Origin: Phlyctochytrium arcticum
Lineage: Eukaryota; Chytridiomycota; Chytridiomycetes; Chytridiales; Chytridiaceae
Direction of reading: 5' to 3'
NCBI GenBank assembly: GCA_025602905.1
Contig: JAHLKI010000001.1
Coordinates: forward strand, 1,798,001-1,862,000
DNA: 64,000 nt
Shown here in pieces: positions 1 through 12,007 of this stretch (position 1 is the first letter of the stretch; each line of letters begins with the position of its first letter). A program made the translations under genes and the position numbers. The notes under the pieces were generated by a model. The model saw only the letters and a list, made by a program, of their open reading frames with translations. It ran no database searches and was not told the origin of the DNA.

Positions 1-446
1 CTGGCGGTGTAAGAAACTCTGCGAAATGGAGACTGCTCGGCTGCTGCTCCTTATAAGCATGAACGGACGGAAGCAATAGCGGTGTGCGGTGCTTTTTTGG
101 CGGCCTCTCGTTTCAAACTTTCAACGGAATCATTCGAGTCATGATCCATGAGCTGCGCCACTCGACGCTTTGGCGTTTGGCGTTTTTGGGATTGGGAAAT
201 TGGCAACCGGAGCACTCCGACAAACGACAATTAACTCCGACGAGACTATAACGAAGGGTACTGAGTTTGCCAGCACAAGTTCTGGCGTCTCTTCACTTCG
301 TTGCAAGATCACAGTCAAGGCACTGCCGGAAAACACTCGGTCAAGTCTACTGGAGTGCTTCCTGGAGTGCTTCCTATTCCACACAGCCGATCAAAACTCC
401 TCCTAGAGCTTACAATATTTGCGTTGCGACCTATTGGCCAACAACC
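1..446. other. Upstream region of the poly(A) polymerase gene
   Basis: No gene is recognised here. The frame of the downstream polymerase is open from about 267, but the residues before the ATG at 447 have no domain-like character, so this is treated as promoter and 5' leader. Confidence 0.5.
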
Positions 447-1879
447 ATGGCCAAACCTCAAAGACCTGAACCGCACGTGGACCCCGGTGGCAGTAGACTG
501 GACTTTCTAGTCCCTCCTCACGGAACCCACCACGTTAACCCTGAAGAGTTCCAGCAACCCCCTCTGGAACGGCTTTGGATCCCAAATGGGACAAAGTTGA
601 CTGGGACGTTCGAGGATCGGTTATCTGAAGAGATTGATCTCTTTGTGAAATACATGGGTCCTACCCAAGAGGAGATTGATCTTCGTAAAGTTGTGGTGTC
701 GAGATATGAACAGGCTTTGCGTCCAATCTTTCCCAAGTGTCAGTTGAGACTTTTTGGGTCACTGGGAACAGAGTTACTTTTGCCAACGAGTGACATCGAT
801 GTCATCTTGCATAATCCGGACGAGGCTATCGACACGTTGACACAAAAGATTATGGCCAAACGATTGCGAAAGGCAAGGCCAGCTATCTCGAGGATGATGG
901 AGAGGATCTTCGTTTTACCGCACGCTAAAATTCCCATCCTTCAAGGCTTTGATAGGCACACGGTAAGTTAAGCTTCTTTAAGTTGATGGAGTGAGTAAGC
1001 CGAACGGCAATTTTTTTCGCTAGAAAATTAAACTGGACATATCATACAACAATCTCAAACCCCTGGACCAAATTCAGACCGTCCGGGGGTTTCTAAGAGA
1101 CCTTCCGCATCTCCGAGAACTTGTTCTCGTCATGAAACAGTTCCTGCATTGCCGACAAATGGATGACGCGAGTATCGGTACTATTGGTGGGTATACGCTT
1201 GTCCTTTGGATGGCTGCCTTCCTCAAAATGCATCGCGATATATTTCCACATCGCTATGTCACTGCACCGACCGATGGTGGCAACGTGAGCTATGCGGATG
1301 TCGTGCGTAATCCTGCATTGCGTTCTCCATCCGCTGGCCATCTGCTACTAGACTTTTTTCTTCTTTTTGGTCGTGTATTTGACTATAGGGAACACGGGCT
1401 GTCACCAGGCGATCCTGATAAAGAATGGGTTTTCCTGAAAAATGGGGGCCGACCTTACGTTACGAGTGCGGCTGTGAATGCCTGGTCGCTTGTTATCCTT
1501 GATCCCAACAATCTCACTGGAAATGTGGCAGCGCCAGCACACAAGATTGATCGAGTTACATCTCATCTTGCGATGGCATACGAGGTTTTGATGTCTGCGA
1601 AGGATAACCTCGTAGATAAGACTGGGCCTGAGGGTTCCATTCTTGGCCAGATTCTCCGTGTTGAGCGGGAGACGCTTGAGGGTCGGCCGCGGTTTGTAGC
1701 GCCAACACAGGTGCCCAAATCGAATGGACCAGCAAACCCCCCGGGCTCGCCCGCCCAGAGCAGAAAGAGAAAGCGCGAGCAGCAACAGCAGCAGCAACTA
1801 CAACAACAACAGCAGCAAAAGCAGCAACAGCAACAGCAGCAAAAGCAACAACAGCAGCAGCAACAAAATAAAAAGCAAA

Positions 1880-1910
<31 letters not shown>

Positions 1911-2157
1911 AAATCAGCAAAATAATGGTAATTCTGGTTGGAGACCGGACCCATTGAATGAATCGCGTGCCTCTTCCTCCTCTTCCGGGGGGAACGCATA
2001 CGGCGCTTACTTTGCACCAGAAGGCGCACCGTGGGCAACATCGTCCAGAGCAAGTGGTAGCCAAAGCGAGAACCGTGATTACCGGCAGAGCTCAAGATAC
2101 CAAGAGCAGTATCCAAAAGATGACATGGCCTTCCGGCCATCTAAGCGACGGAGATGA
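447..2157 (+). CDS. TRF4: Non-canonical poly(A) RNA polymerase, TRF4/PAPD5 family
   Basis: Two exons, 447-962 and 1024-2157, joined by a 61-nt GTAAGT...CTAG intron in phase 0, give a protein of about 549 aa. The nucleotidyltransferase signature is visible near residues 101-121: FGSLGTELLLPTSDIDVIL holds the helix-turn GS and two catalytic Asp. The third catalytic Asp is in IKLDISYNNL at the start of exon 2. A PAP-associated domain follows (residues about 205-370). Family members add short oligo(A) tails to nuclear RNAs, usually in a TRAMP-like complex that feeds the exosome. The C-terminal third is low complexity: a Gln/Lys tract at 1786-1921 (about 45 residues), then a Ser/Arg-rich tail. The start at 447 is the first ATG after the extended open frame; an ATG at 267 is possible but its extension looks non-coding. 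The gene converges on the kinase gene, with 116 bp between stop codons. Confidence 0.9.
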
Positions 2158-2273
2158 GACCAACGCGGGCCGTTGATTCTTATATATCCCTTTTCGATAT
2201 TTATTTGTAAATGACTTGCCACTTTAAATAAAAATGTGTACTGATGGAGGCAGCAAAGAGATCTGCTTTCCTA

Positions 2274-3775
<1,502 letters not shown>

Positions 3776-4957
3776 AACTGACGATTGGATGATATTTACA
3801 CGAAGCAAATTGAAATCAGTAATAGAGAGCTTTCCAAATTTTATTTCCTCAGGTGAATAAAAAAAGCGTCGGTCCGCAAACTCTATCAAAAAAATAACGG
3901 ACAGGAAAAAAGCGGGAATCCCACACAGAAAAAATAAACACAGGAGGGGGCAAGAAGAATGTTCCTGGCACTATAAAATTCAGGTTCTACCTCTTGATTA
4001 TATATAGCCGACTATATGGAAACTTTGAGAACCGACCGGTAATCCCCCTATAAACTACTTCGAGAGAATCGTAACAACCCACCCTTGCTCTTCCCGGCTG
4101 TCCCAACAAAACCGGGGGATCAGCTACCGCCAGCCCGTTATTGACCTATGGCACTCTTTCTGGCGCGAACTCTTGTCATCCTGAGCCAAAACAAATCAGT
4201 AGTCTATTCATTTGTTTGACAACACAGACCCTCCCGCCAAGTATATGGCGAAAGATAACCAAAAGTTTGCAATGCCCTTTGTCCTGGTTGTGAAGCCCTT
4301 GAGTTAAAAGATGAATTAAATTCCGATTTCTGTTTTAACTGGTACTCCATCCCAAACTGCCTCTGAGCCTGTTAAAACGTGGTCTGGATTTTGGGAATAA
4401 ACAAAAGAGACTTAAGGTAACTGATCGATACTTAGGATCGTTACTATTCCAAGCTCCAAGAGTCTTACCACGGCGCTGTAGACGCCGACATCCATAAGAT
4501 AATACCAATGTGATATCATACTCAGACGATACATGACACTACTGGCACCGCCAATATTGTAATCTAAGGTTCATGATTATTCAAAATTCGATGGAGCAGT
4601 CGTTAGATTGCACCGGCTAACGGAAATGAATTTTTTGATAAATAGGGAGAACGTGCGCCCATCACGACTCCATTCCCGGCGTAAAATCACTTTCAAATGC
4701 GGACGACGCTGGTACGAAACAAGGGCATGGACCACAAAAGCACATGAAATACGTTAGATTGTAGCATAGAAGTCGTTGACCTTTCATTGAATGCCGCAAC
4801 AAGCCGTAGGAGGTTGCAAGTAAATGATTTAATATTCGGGAATAAATGATAGAGTAGTGGTTGTGGGCAAATTTTCAAATCGGTGATAGGAATGAGCGGG
4901 TATGTATGGAGCATTGACAGAGAATTGGGATCACTAGAAATATTTCACATGCACCGC
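3776..4957. other. Intergenic region between kinase and COX5 genes
   Basis: About 1.2 kb with no convincing coding frame on either strand. It lies upstream of the minus-strand kinase and downstream of the minus-strand COX5 gene. An in-frame open stretch continues 5' of the kinase ATG to about 3889 but has no ATG. I see nothing I can identify as an RNA gene. Confidence 0.5.
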
Positions 4958-5699
4958 CTAGTCCTTCTCGCCGAGAACCTCCTTTCGGTACTTGGCGTAG
5001 GTACCCGTGAAAGGATTCTGCTTGTTGGCAATGGCGCGACGCTCTTCCTCTTCCTTCCATTCTTTCGTGTGAGTGCGAAGAGGGGGAACAACTAGTAGCA
5101 AAAACATTAGCAAATGGAATCTTGTACAGTAAATGAGGGAAGCAATGTACCTTTGTCGGTCCAGAGGACCCAAGCACCAACAGAGATTCCAAAAAAGAAC
5201 GATGTCCAGCCAAGAACCTTCCACTTGAGCGTGGGGTCAATCGTTGTGCGAGCACCATAAGGACCGTATGCAATCCAGTAAGCTATATTTCGACGTAAAG
5301 TAAAACTTAGGAAAGCATTCCTCGAAGCAAAATGGCTACTGGAACTAACCGGCACGCTTCTCGTCTGCGGTCAACTTCTTCCAATCGCCCTTCTGCTTCT
5401 CATACAGGTAGTCAGCAATAGCTCCCTGTTCGCATTCTGGAAGCTTGACCCAACGAGTCTATATAACAAGAGAGAAGTTTAGTTATAATCGGAAAACGAA
5501 TAAGAAGCTGATAGCTGTTGCGCTATGGGTCGCAAGCAAGGGTGTTGCACGCTATTTCCGCGCATCATCGCTGAACGTCCAAGCTTACCTCAATTTGAGA
5601 AATGGCGGCGGGAGCGATGGTGTGTTGGCGACGCACGGCAGAGAGAACAGTGGGGCGGGCCGTAGCGGCAGAAGCCAAAAGTCGACGAGCAGGGATCAT
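4958..5699 (-). CDS. COX5: Cytochrome c oxidase subunit IV (yeast Cox5-type), mitochondrial
   Basis: Four exons on the minus strand: 5589-5699, 5350-5458, 5151-5282 and 4958-5091, total 161 aa, close to the family length. The N-terminus (MIPARRLLASAATARP...) is Arg/Ala/Ser-rich without acidic residues, as expected for a mitochondrial presequence. The middle carries the subunit IV pattern: W-x-KL at the start of the mature domain, WKKLTADEKRA, then YGPYGARTTI. A single membrane span follows (GWTSFFFGISVGAWVLW), and then the inter-membrane tail with THTKEWKEEEERRAIANKQNP. It is a nuclear-encoded structural subunit of complex IV in the inner membrane. All introns are 60-130 nt GT-AG. The start lies 344 bp from the divergent permease start. 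Confidence 0.88.
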
Positions 5700-6043
5700 G
5701 TTGGGCAATTTGATCTGGTTGCTTGTGAAGAGGTTGTTGTCAAAAATTCGCTGTCGGGACGTCCCGGTTTTCGGCGCCAGTTTGGTGCTGCCTTCTTGCC
5801 AGCCATCGCCTCCGTTGCACATGGAAACGCATCTAGCGGCGCAGCCACAGAGCGAGGTGACTGGTGTGTGCGACTTGAATGTCATCGCGCCAAGTTTGTT
5901 TATACTCACGCCATACGACCGTACAAGTTTATTGCACATTTCCGTTGCGGAGGCCGGGGTTTCCTTACCTTGAAGTACTGGGCTACTGGGGAGATGCCTT
6001 TGCGCGATTGGCGGTTCCAGCAAGCGCTTTTCTAGAGGCCTTC

Positions 6044-8350
6044 ATGTCAGAAAATGGCTCACCCATGGAAGGAAGTAGTGCGGCGACGGCTCTGTTGGGT
6101 GACCGGCGCAAGAGCACTGGAAATGTTCATCGGCAGCTAGAGGCCCGACATCTGCAAATGATTGCCATTGGTGGAACAATTGGTGGGCAATTTTTGGATC
6201 AACATCAAGCGCTACTCGGAAAAATTGATACATTTGGCTGGATGATATAGGCACCGGCTTGTTTGTCGGCTCTGGCGCAACAATCGCGCTGGCAGGACCA
6301 GTGGGGGCATTGATAGCATTCTCCATAGGTTCGCTTTATGAGTGTCTTCTGCACTGCTTGCGGTGGTTCTGATATGAGTGCGAACTTTCAGTTGGAACCA
6401 TGGTCTTCTTTGTGACATCAAGTTTGGGCGAGATGGCCACTTTGCTTCCAGTGTCTGGATCTTTTGCGACGTATGCGGGCCGTTTTGTTGATCCGGGTAT
6501 GTTGCATTTTATCACGCTCTCGTCATGTGGACTCACCCGTATCCCATAGCGTTCTCCTTTACACTTGGCTGGAATTGTAAGCGATAACTTGCCTGGTGTA
6601 CTTTACGCGTATCTAACCCACGGAACTATAGACTGGGCGCAATGGGCTGTATCACTTAGTAGGTACATGCTATTCAGGCTCGTTTTCTCTGTGGGCTGAT
6701 CAGAACACCTACTACAGCCGCCGAGCTCAGTGCTGTTGGAATCATCATGCAGTTTTGGACACCTTCGCTACCAGCATGGATCTGGTCGGCCAGCATTCTT
6801 TTGTTCCTTGTTACTGTGAACCTCATTAGCGTGAGGGGGTTTGGTGAATCAGAATACTGGGTATGTCATTTTGCCCTTTTGAGGGATCATGAATTGGTTC
6901 TAAACAGCTGAGCAGCTCTCTGCAATTAAAGTCGCCGCTGTCGTAGGTATGTAACAACTAGTCTCCCCTGGTTAGCAAAGTCTTACCCATTTCTATCAGC
7001 TTTTGTCGCCATTGGGACCGCGACCGATCTGGGCTGGGTTGGATCCGAACCCGCCAAAGGATTTTCCTACTGGCACATTCCCGGAGCACCGCTCAAGGAT
7101 GGCATCACCGGCATTTTCAACGTGTTTGTCATTGCGTTTTTTAGTTTCGGAGGAACAGGTGGGACAAATGAACTACATCCTCGCTGCGCAATGTTGTTTG
7201 CTAATTTTAAATGTAACAGAGTTGGTGGGCATTACCGCAGGAGAAGCACGCAATCCTCGCAAGAGTGTACCAAAGTACTTTAAAGTGTTTGTGACTGTAT
7301 TTAAATGGTAGCTGACTGGTTCTTTGCAACAGGGCCATAAACCAAACATTTTGGCGTATATTGTGAGTTTCTTTATCTCAGTACTTGCGCAAGTGCTGAT
7401 GTTATATACCTTCGAAATAGGCTGTTTTACCTGTCAACCATCTTCATCATTGGATTGAACCTCCGTAACGATGATCCCACCCTACTGGACTCTGCCGAGA
7501 CGGAGAACATCAAGCTCGCTCCATTTACTCGCGTTCTCGAGCTTGCTGGCCTGCGCACAGCGGCGCACGTCATGAATGCTGTCATCTTCGCCGCTGTCCT
7601 AAGTGCCGGAAACAGTGCGATTTATGCGGCATCACGGACGTTAATGACCCTCGCACGAGAGGGTAAGGCTCCGCCGTTTTTGGGGGAAGTGGCAGTAAAT
7701 GGTGTACCAGTGGCAAGTTTACTCGTCACTACTGCCATTGGATGTTTTGCTTTTCTGGGAATCGTGTGGGGAGGTGAGTTTTTGGATTGGTGCAAAACCA
7801 ATTCAACCGCTGATTCGCATTATCGCAATAGAGGGCGTTGTCTTCACCTGGCTCCTGCATTTGACAGGGATGTCAGGCATCCTTACGTGGCTCTCCATTA
7901 CCATCATCCACCTGCGTTTTCGCGCGGCCTACCTCGCACAGGGTCGCCTACTGTCCGATCTCGCCTACCGCTCTCCCTTTTTCCCATACGGACAGTACCT
8001 TGCCATTGTCTTGGCATTACTTGTTATTGTAGGACAAGGATATGCTGCAATTGTTACGCGGCCATTTCTTTGGCAGAACATCATTGCTGTGTATAGTATG
8101 TATCCCGCCGTTGACAAGCATATTCTATCGCTAATATCATCTCTGTACATTTGCAGTAGGTCTTCCAGTCTTTGTTGCCCTTTTCGTCTACTATAAGGTC
8201 CGCCACCAAACCCAAGTTGTTCCTTTGCTTGACTGCGATTTTGATACCGGTGCAGCGGTACATTCCGAATCAGATTCGGACGAGAGTGATATGAACTACG
8301 GTTCATTTAGTACTGTGCGCGAGCCGGCTGGACCGGAAATTGTGCCATGA
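6044..8350 (+). CDS. Amino acid permease, APC superfamily (YAT type)
   Basis: Thirteen exons assembled from phase-consistent GT-AG introns: 6044-6182, 6251-6328, 6392-6496, 6550-6576, 6632-6658, 6718-6860, 6916-6946, 7000-7158, 7220-7274, 7333-7362, 7421-7773, 7832-8095, 8157-8350. Total 534 aa, the usual YAT length. The hallmark first segment RHLQMIAIGGTIGTGLFVGSG is present across the first splice (quoted in parts: RHLQMIAIGGTIG, then TGLFVGSG). It is followed by MVFFVTSSLGEMATLLPVSG, GWNYWAQWAVS, the conserved ELVGITAGEARNPRKSVPK loop, and NSAIYAASRTLMTLAREG in TM8. Twelve hydrophobic segments are expected; N- and C-termini are hydrophilic. It imports amino acids across the plasma membrane by proton symport. 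Four exons are only 27-31 nt, an unusually fragmented gene. Substrate range cannot be told from sequence. Confidence 0.9.
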
Positions 8351-8494
8351 CACTAATTACGCCGATATTCAAAACTTCACCAGAGCCAGGCGATCTTTTC
8401 ATTTATTGTATCTATGAATACATTCACGATGCAAAAGACCCCAAAACAATCCCATTTCCCCCTTTCACCATCAGACAGCAAATATGCGACTGGC

Positions 8495-9739
8495 TCACAT
8501 GTGACCATCATGCATGCCAGGTTGCCCACCTTGTAACCGATTTTTCTCGCTTTCTAGCCGTGAATACAACATGTACATGGCCATTTGGTTCTGCTCCGGG
8601 TTGCCTGTTATTGTAACCAAGCGGTCAGCGCTACCCGCGATGGGCTCCATAATTTTAATCTGACATCCGCTCATGTTGCGCACTTCGTTGATCTTACTAC
8701 CCTGTTTTCCGATAATTGAGCCGACCATGTCATTGGGAATGAAAATTTGCTGCATCTGCACGGGTAAATGCCCAGCACCCGGTGGTGGTCCACCACGGTG
8801 CATACCCGGCCCGCCTCCACCGCCTCCTCCACCGTGATGCCCATGATGATGAGATGGATGTGGCATCATTGGGTTCTGATGAGGAAAGAAAGGGTGAGGT
8901 CCAGGCATTCCAAACGGTCCTCCAGGATGTTGCATCCCAACCATCGGCATAGGCATTGGCATTGGTAGAGGTTTGTAAGGAATAAAGTTATAGTGGTCGC
9001 GTTGAGGGTAGTCCTGAAGAGCTGAGGCAATATGATAAATAGCGAGGTGAATCGCATCCATCACGCCCACCACCTGGATGATGCGTTCTGTACTGCCGGG
9101 GAGCACCCCCTCTTGGGCCGTTACACGCGCATTCGAGTTTTGTTGTATTTCCTTTATTTTAGAGCCCTGCTTGCCAATTAGCCAGCCCATTTTACTGTTT
9201 GGAACCAGGATGCGCAAGTTGACGAATCTTTCGGGCACAGGTAGTTCACTGCCAAGTTGCAGTTCCAACACCATTTTTTCCGCAACAAGCGAAAAGGCTT
9301 TCGCTACATGTTCAAACGGACCAGTGACGCTCAGGATGCGGTCCTGTGCGCCCGGGATTAATTCAGAAATTGTCACTTTTGCCAGGGAGCTTTGGCGAAT
9401 ATCAGCAACGTTTCGGCCTTGTTTGCCAATCACTACGCCAGCCTCCTTAGTGGATATCAGCGCACGAACGCAAATAGTTTGGCGTTCCGATGAGTTTTCC
9501 ACCATTGGACCAGAAAACACATCCTCCTTTGTAGCGTGATCATCGTCACTTCCACTTAGCCGTGCCATTGAGGCATCCTCCTCCTTTACTGGTGCGTAGC
9601 GTGGTACTGGCTCTCCAGTCTCTGCATCCAGTGCTTGCCTCTTAAAACGTCCACCGCGCGCGTCATCGTCATCAGAGGACGTCTCTGCCTCTAAAGAACG
9701 TTTTCGGTCCGGGTCTGGAGATGATGATGGGTCCGACAT
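8495..9739 (-). CDS. Triple KH-domain RNA-binding protein (PCBP/hnRNP K/Pbp2-like)
   Basis: A single exon of 414 aa. Three KH domains are recognisable by their GXXG-type loops: VVIGKQGRNVADIR (about residue 100), LIGKQGSKIKEIQ (about 190) and SIIGKQGSKINEVR (about 340), each followed by the expected variable loop and third beta strand. Between KH2 and KH3 is a Pro/Met/His/Gly-rich linker with MPMPMPM, histidine runs and a polyglycine stretch. The N-terminus is acidic and Ser-rich with a basic FKRQ patch that may act as a nuclear signal. The arrangement (two KH domains close together, a linker, then KH3) matches poly(C)-binding proteins and yeast Pbp2/Hek2, which bind mRNAs and influence telomeric chromatin and mRNA localisation. 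RNA target is unknown. Confidence 0.9.
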   Translation of the reverse strand: MSDPSSSPDPDRKRSLEAETSSDDDDARGGRFKRQALDAETGEPVPRYAPVKEEDASMARLSGSDDDHATKEDVFSGPMVENSSERQTICVRALISTKEAGVVIGKQGRNVADIRQSSLAKVTISELIPGAQDRILSVTGPFEHVAKAFSLVAEKMVLELQLGSELPVPERFVNLRILVPNSKMGWLIGKQGSKIKEIQQNSNARVTAQEGVLPGSTERIIQVVGVMDAIHLAIYHIASALQDYPQRDHYNFIPYKPLPMPMPMPMVGMQHPGGPFGMPGPHPFFPHQNPMMPHPSHHHGHHGGGGGGGGPGMHRGGPPPGAGHLPVQMQQIFIPNDMVGSIIGKQGSKINEVRNMSGCQIKIMEPIAGSADRLVTITGNPEQNQMAMYMLYSRLESEKNRLQGGQPGMHDGHM

Positions 9740-10841
9740 TTTGCGGTATCAACTCAAAAGAAGAGATAATCAGCCGATAATCACTTAGATGCTGCACAGG
9801 CGCAAAGAAGAAAAAATAAAATCAAGAGCGGAGTGAGGAGACGGCAAGAAATGTCTAGGGAGGGAGGCGGGGGATCGGATCAGTGAGGGTTTTAGAAGAG
9901 GGAAAGTTTACTAGATGTGCGTCGCTTCCAATCATCACGAAGGGGGTGAAAGGAAAGAGCAGCATGTTTCGACCAAGTACGAAAAGGATGAGAGATAGAT
10001 ACCGTTGAATAAAGTGCAGGAAATGGAAGGGGTGGGAGGAAGGAACAGTGATGAATGTCACAATGTCTCAGTCAACAAGGAAATCAATCTGGGGGAAGGG
10101 CAGGCTATTTGCTGGCTGCTTTGTCTGTGACCGGACGCTCTCGTCAACGACTCACGAGGCTCGGGGTCACTTTTGGTTGAGGTTGTTTCAGATTCCAGCC
10201 GCAGAGCTTCTTTGCAAAAGTATCAGCGGACGGTCCAGGGCGCTGCAGGCAAGTGCTCAAGGAAATTGGGATGAAGGGATCAAGGTGGAGGAAGGAGGCC
10301 AGCGTTTGGCGTTCGTCGTCAATTTCCCAACCCTAGCGACCGCAAAGGTTTCAGCGGCTGAGTGGCCATGAGCCATCAGACTAATATGATACTCGAATAA
10401 ATAGTAGCAAGTGGGATGAAGATAATGTGGTTACAGCAATGCTTGGGCCAGCGATTGAGCTCCAAGATTTCCTACCTGGAAACTTTCACTAAGCTAAAGA
10501 TATCTCAAACTATATGTACTGTCCATGATGAGCGGTCATCAATCATGGGATGTCCTGCTTGTTTATGAGATGCCCTTCAATGGAACGGAAGGGTTTGCTG
10601 AAGACTCTGTCCATCATCTTAGATCAGTTCTCCCAAAAGACAAGTCTGAACATTCTCTCCCTGCAACGGAATCTAGTCTGTTCAGGCACATCACAGCCGT
10701 TACAGCAGTCACAGCCGTCGTTGTTACCGGCGTAGATACACGGGCATGCATACAGCGGGGAGCAATCCGCTATTCGGGTTCCTCTCCGTCTTCCAACTCC
10801 TCTCCCTCCTCCAACTCCGGCACGTCCTCAGACCGGCTTGC
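9740..10841. other. Intergenic region between KH-protein and La-motif genes
   Basis: About 1.1 kb upstream of the KH gene and downstream of the La-motif gene. Open frames of up to about 107 codons on the plus strand show no domain-like content. I see nothing else identifiable. Confidence 0.5.
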
Positions 10842-11783
10842 TTAAGTTGGTACACTGTGTACTCCATTCGACTCTGGTTTTATGGAGACATCCATGTCCT
10901 GGTCTACATGGAGTGATTCCTTTGCTGGTTCCTGACCCGTTTCTTTATCATCCTCGCGCTGCTCTTCTTTGATTCCTTCATTGAGCTCCGTGCTCGTGTG
11001 TGATTCTTGGTCGTCGACCTTCCCCTGAGCATACTGTTCCGTCCAATATGAGCGACATGGCTCACAAAGAGCGTTCCAGTACGCAGTTCCTTCATCTACT
11101 TCTGTACTTTCTGGTTTTGGTTGTGTTGTCGATTGGAAAGACGCTTGAGACGTTTGATGATGGGTATGTGTGAATGGTGGGAATAGGATTGCGGGACGCT
11201 GGGCGAAATGAGATTGATGGAAAGCGGCCAGCGCCGCATGTAGATGTGGGGGGGCATGAGCCAAATGAGGAGGCAGTTGGGACGATGCTTCGGATATGGA
11301 TGCATTCCCATCAACTCTCTCACTTTGGCCCTCTTCCCCCTCTTTATCATTCTTAATATGCCCCACACCCGTCCGTTTCCTCACCCATCCCTCCCACTGA
11401 CCCGTACCCGCCTCAACGCCCTCCACTCCCTCCTCCGACCGCACAAACTCAATCAACTCAGCACTGGAAACACCCATCGCCTTCATTTTTGCGAAACGGC
11501 AAATTTCGTCGGCATTGACCCACTCACCCGGATTGGCGGCCGCGAGGGAGAGAAGGAACTTGTCCTGAGGATAGTTTTGGTCGGAAAAGTAGTAGGCGAG
11601 TTGGCGGGTAATACGTGTTGGGCGGGGGAGATGGGTGTCATTCTGGTAATTCTTCTTGCCGGCATGGGTATTTTGATTTCTCGACCGGTTGCTGTAGGGA
11701 TGCGGACTGTGATTGTAGGTGACAGCGCTAGCTGCTACTCCGCCAAAGTATGTGTCCTTATTAGAATGATGATGTTTCCCCAT
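10842..11783 (-). CDS. La-motif (HTH La-type) RNA-binding protein, divergent LARP
   Basis: A single exon of 313 aa beginning MGKHHHSNKD. Residues about 57-140 form a divergent La motif: ITRQLAYYFSDQNYPQDKFLL corresponds to the conserved QLEYYFSDENLxxDxFL helix (here with YP for the usual NL), followed by WVNADEICRFAKMKAM and a long insertion before the wing. The C-terminal half is hydrophilic, rich in His, Gln and Glu, with no RRM that I can see. La-motif proteins of the LARP1/Sro9 type bind mRNA ends and affect translation. No introns. The length and lack of a second RNA-binding domain make a specific LARP class uncertain. Confidence 0.75.
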   Translation of the reverse strand: MGKHHHSNKDTYFGGVAASAVTYNHSPHPYSNRSRNQNTHAGKKNYQNDTHLPRPTRITRQLAYYFSDQNYPQDKFLLSLAAANPGEWVNADEICRFAKMKAMGVSSAELIEFVRSEEGVEGVEAGTGQWEGWVRKRTGVGHIKNDKEGEEGQSERVDGNASISEASSQLPPHLAHAPPHLHAALAAFHQSHFAQRPAILFPPFTHTHHQTSQASFQSTTQPKPESTEVDEGTAYWNALCEPCRSYWTEQYAQGKVDDQESHTSTELNEGIKEEQREDDKETGQEPAKESLHVDQDMDVSIKPESNGVHSVPT

Positions 11784-12007
11784 TTCTGTTCGGTGTCAGA
11801 GTTCAGTTCAGCCGATCGCAAAAAATTGCAACCCAAAAACCGTCGTGACTTTGATGAATAGGTCAGAAATTAGATTTTTCCAATATTGCAGGAAGAAATA
11901 CATGTGTACAGAGCAAGTAAAGTAAGTAAAAGGAGTATACAAAAAAAAAGAGTCTTGAAGGGGACGAGACAGGGAAACAGATATACAAAGTGAAGAAGTG
12001 TCAAAAG

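Noticed and set aside
1798..2064. Poly-Leu minus-strand frame opposite the polymerase
   Set aside because: It is the antisense of the Gln tract; CAG/CAA repeats read backwards give long leucine runs.
10048..10371. 107-codon plus-strand frame between the KH and La-motif genes
   Set aside because: No recognisable domain, no splice or promoter support, and composition like its non-coding surroundings.
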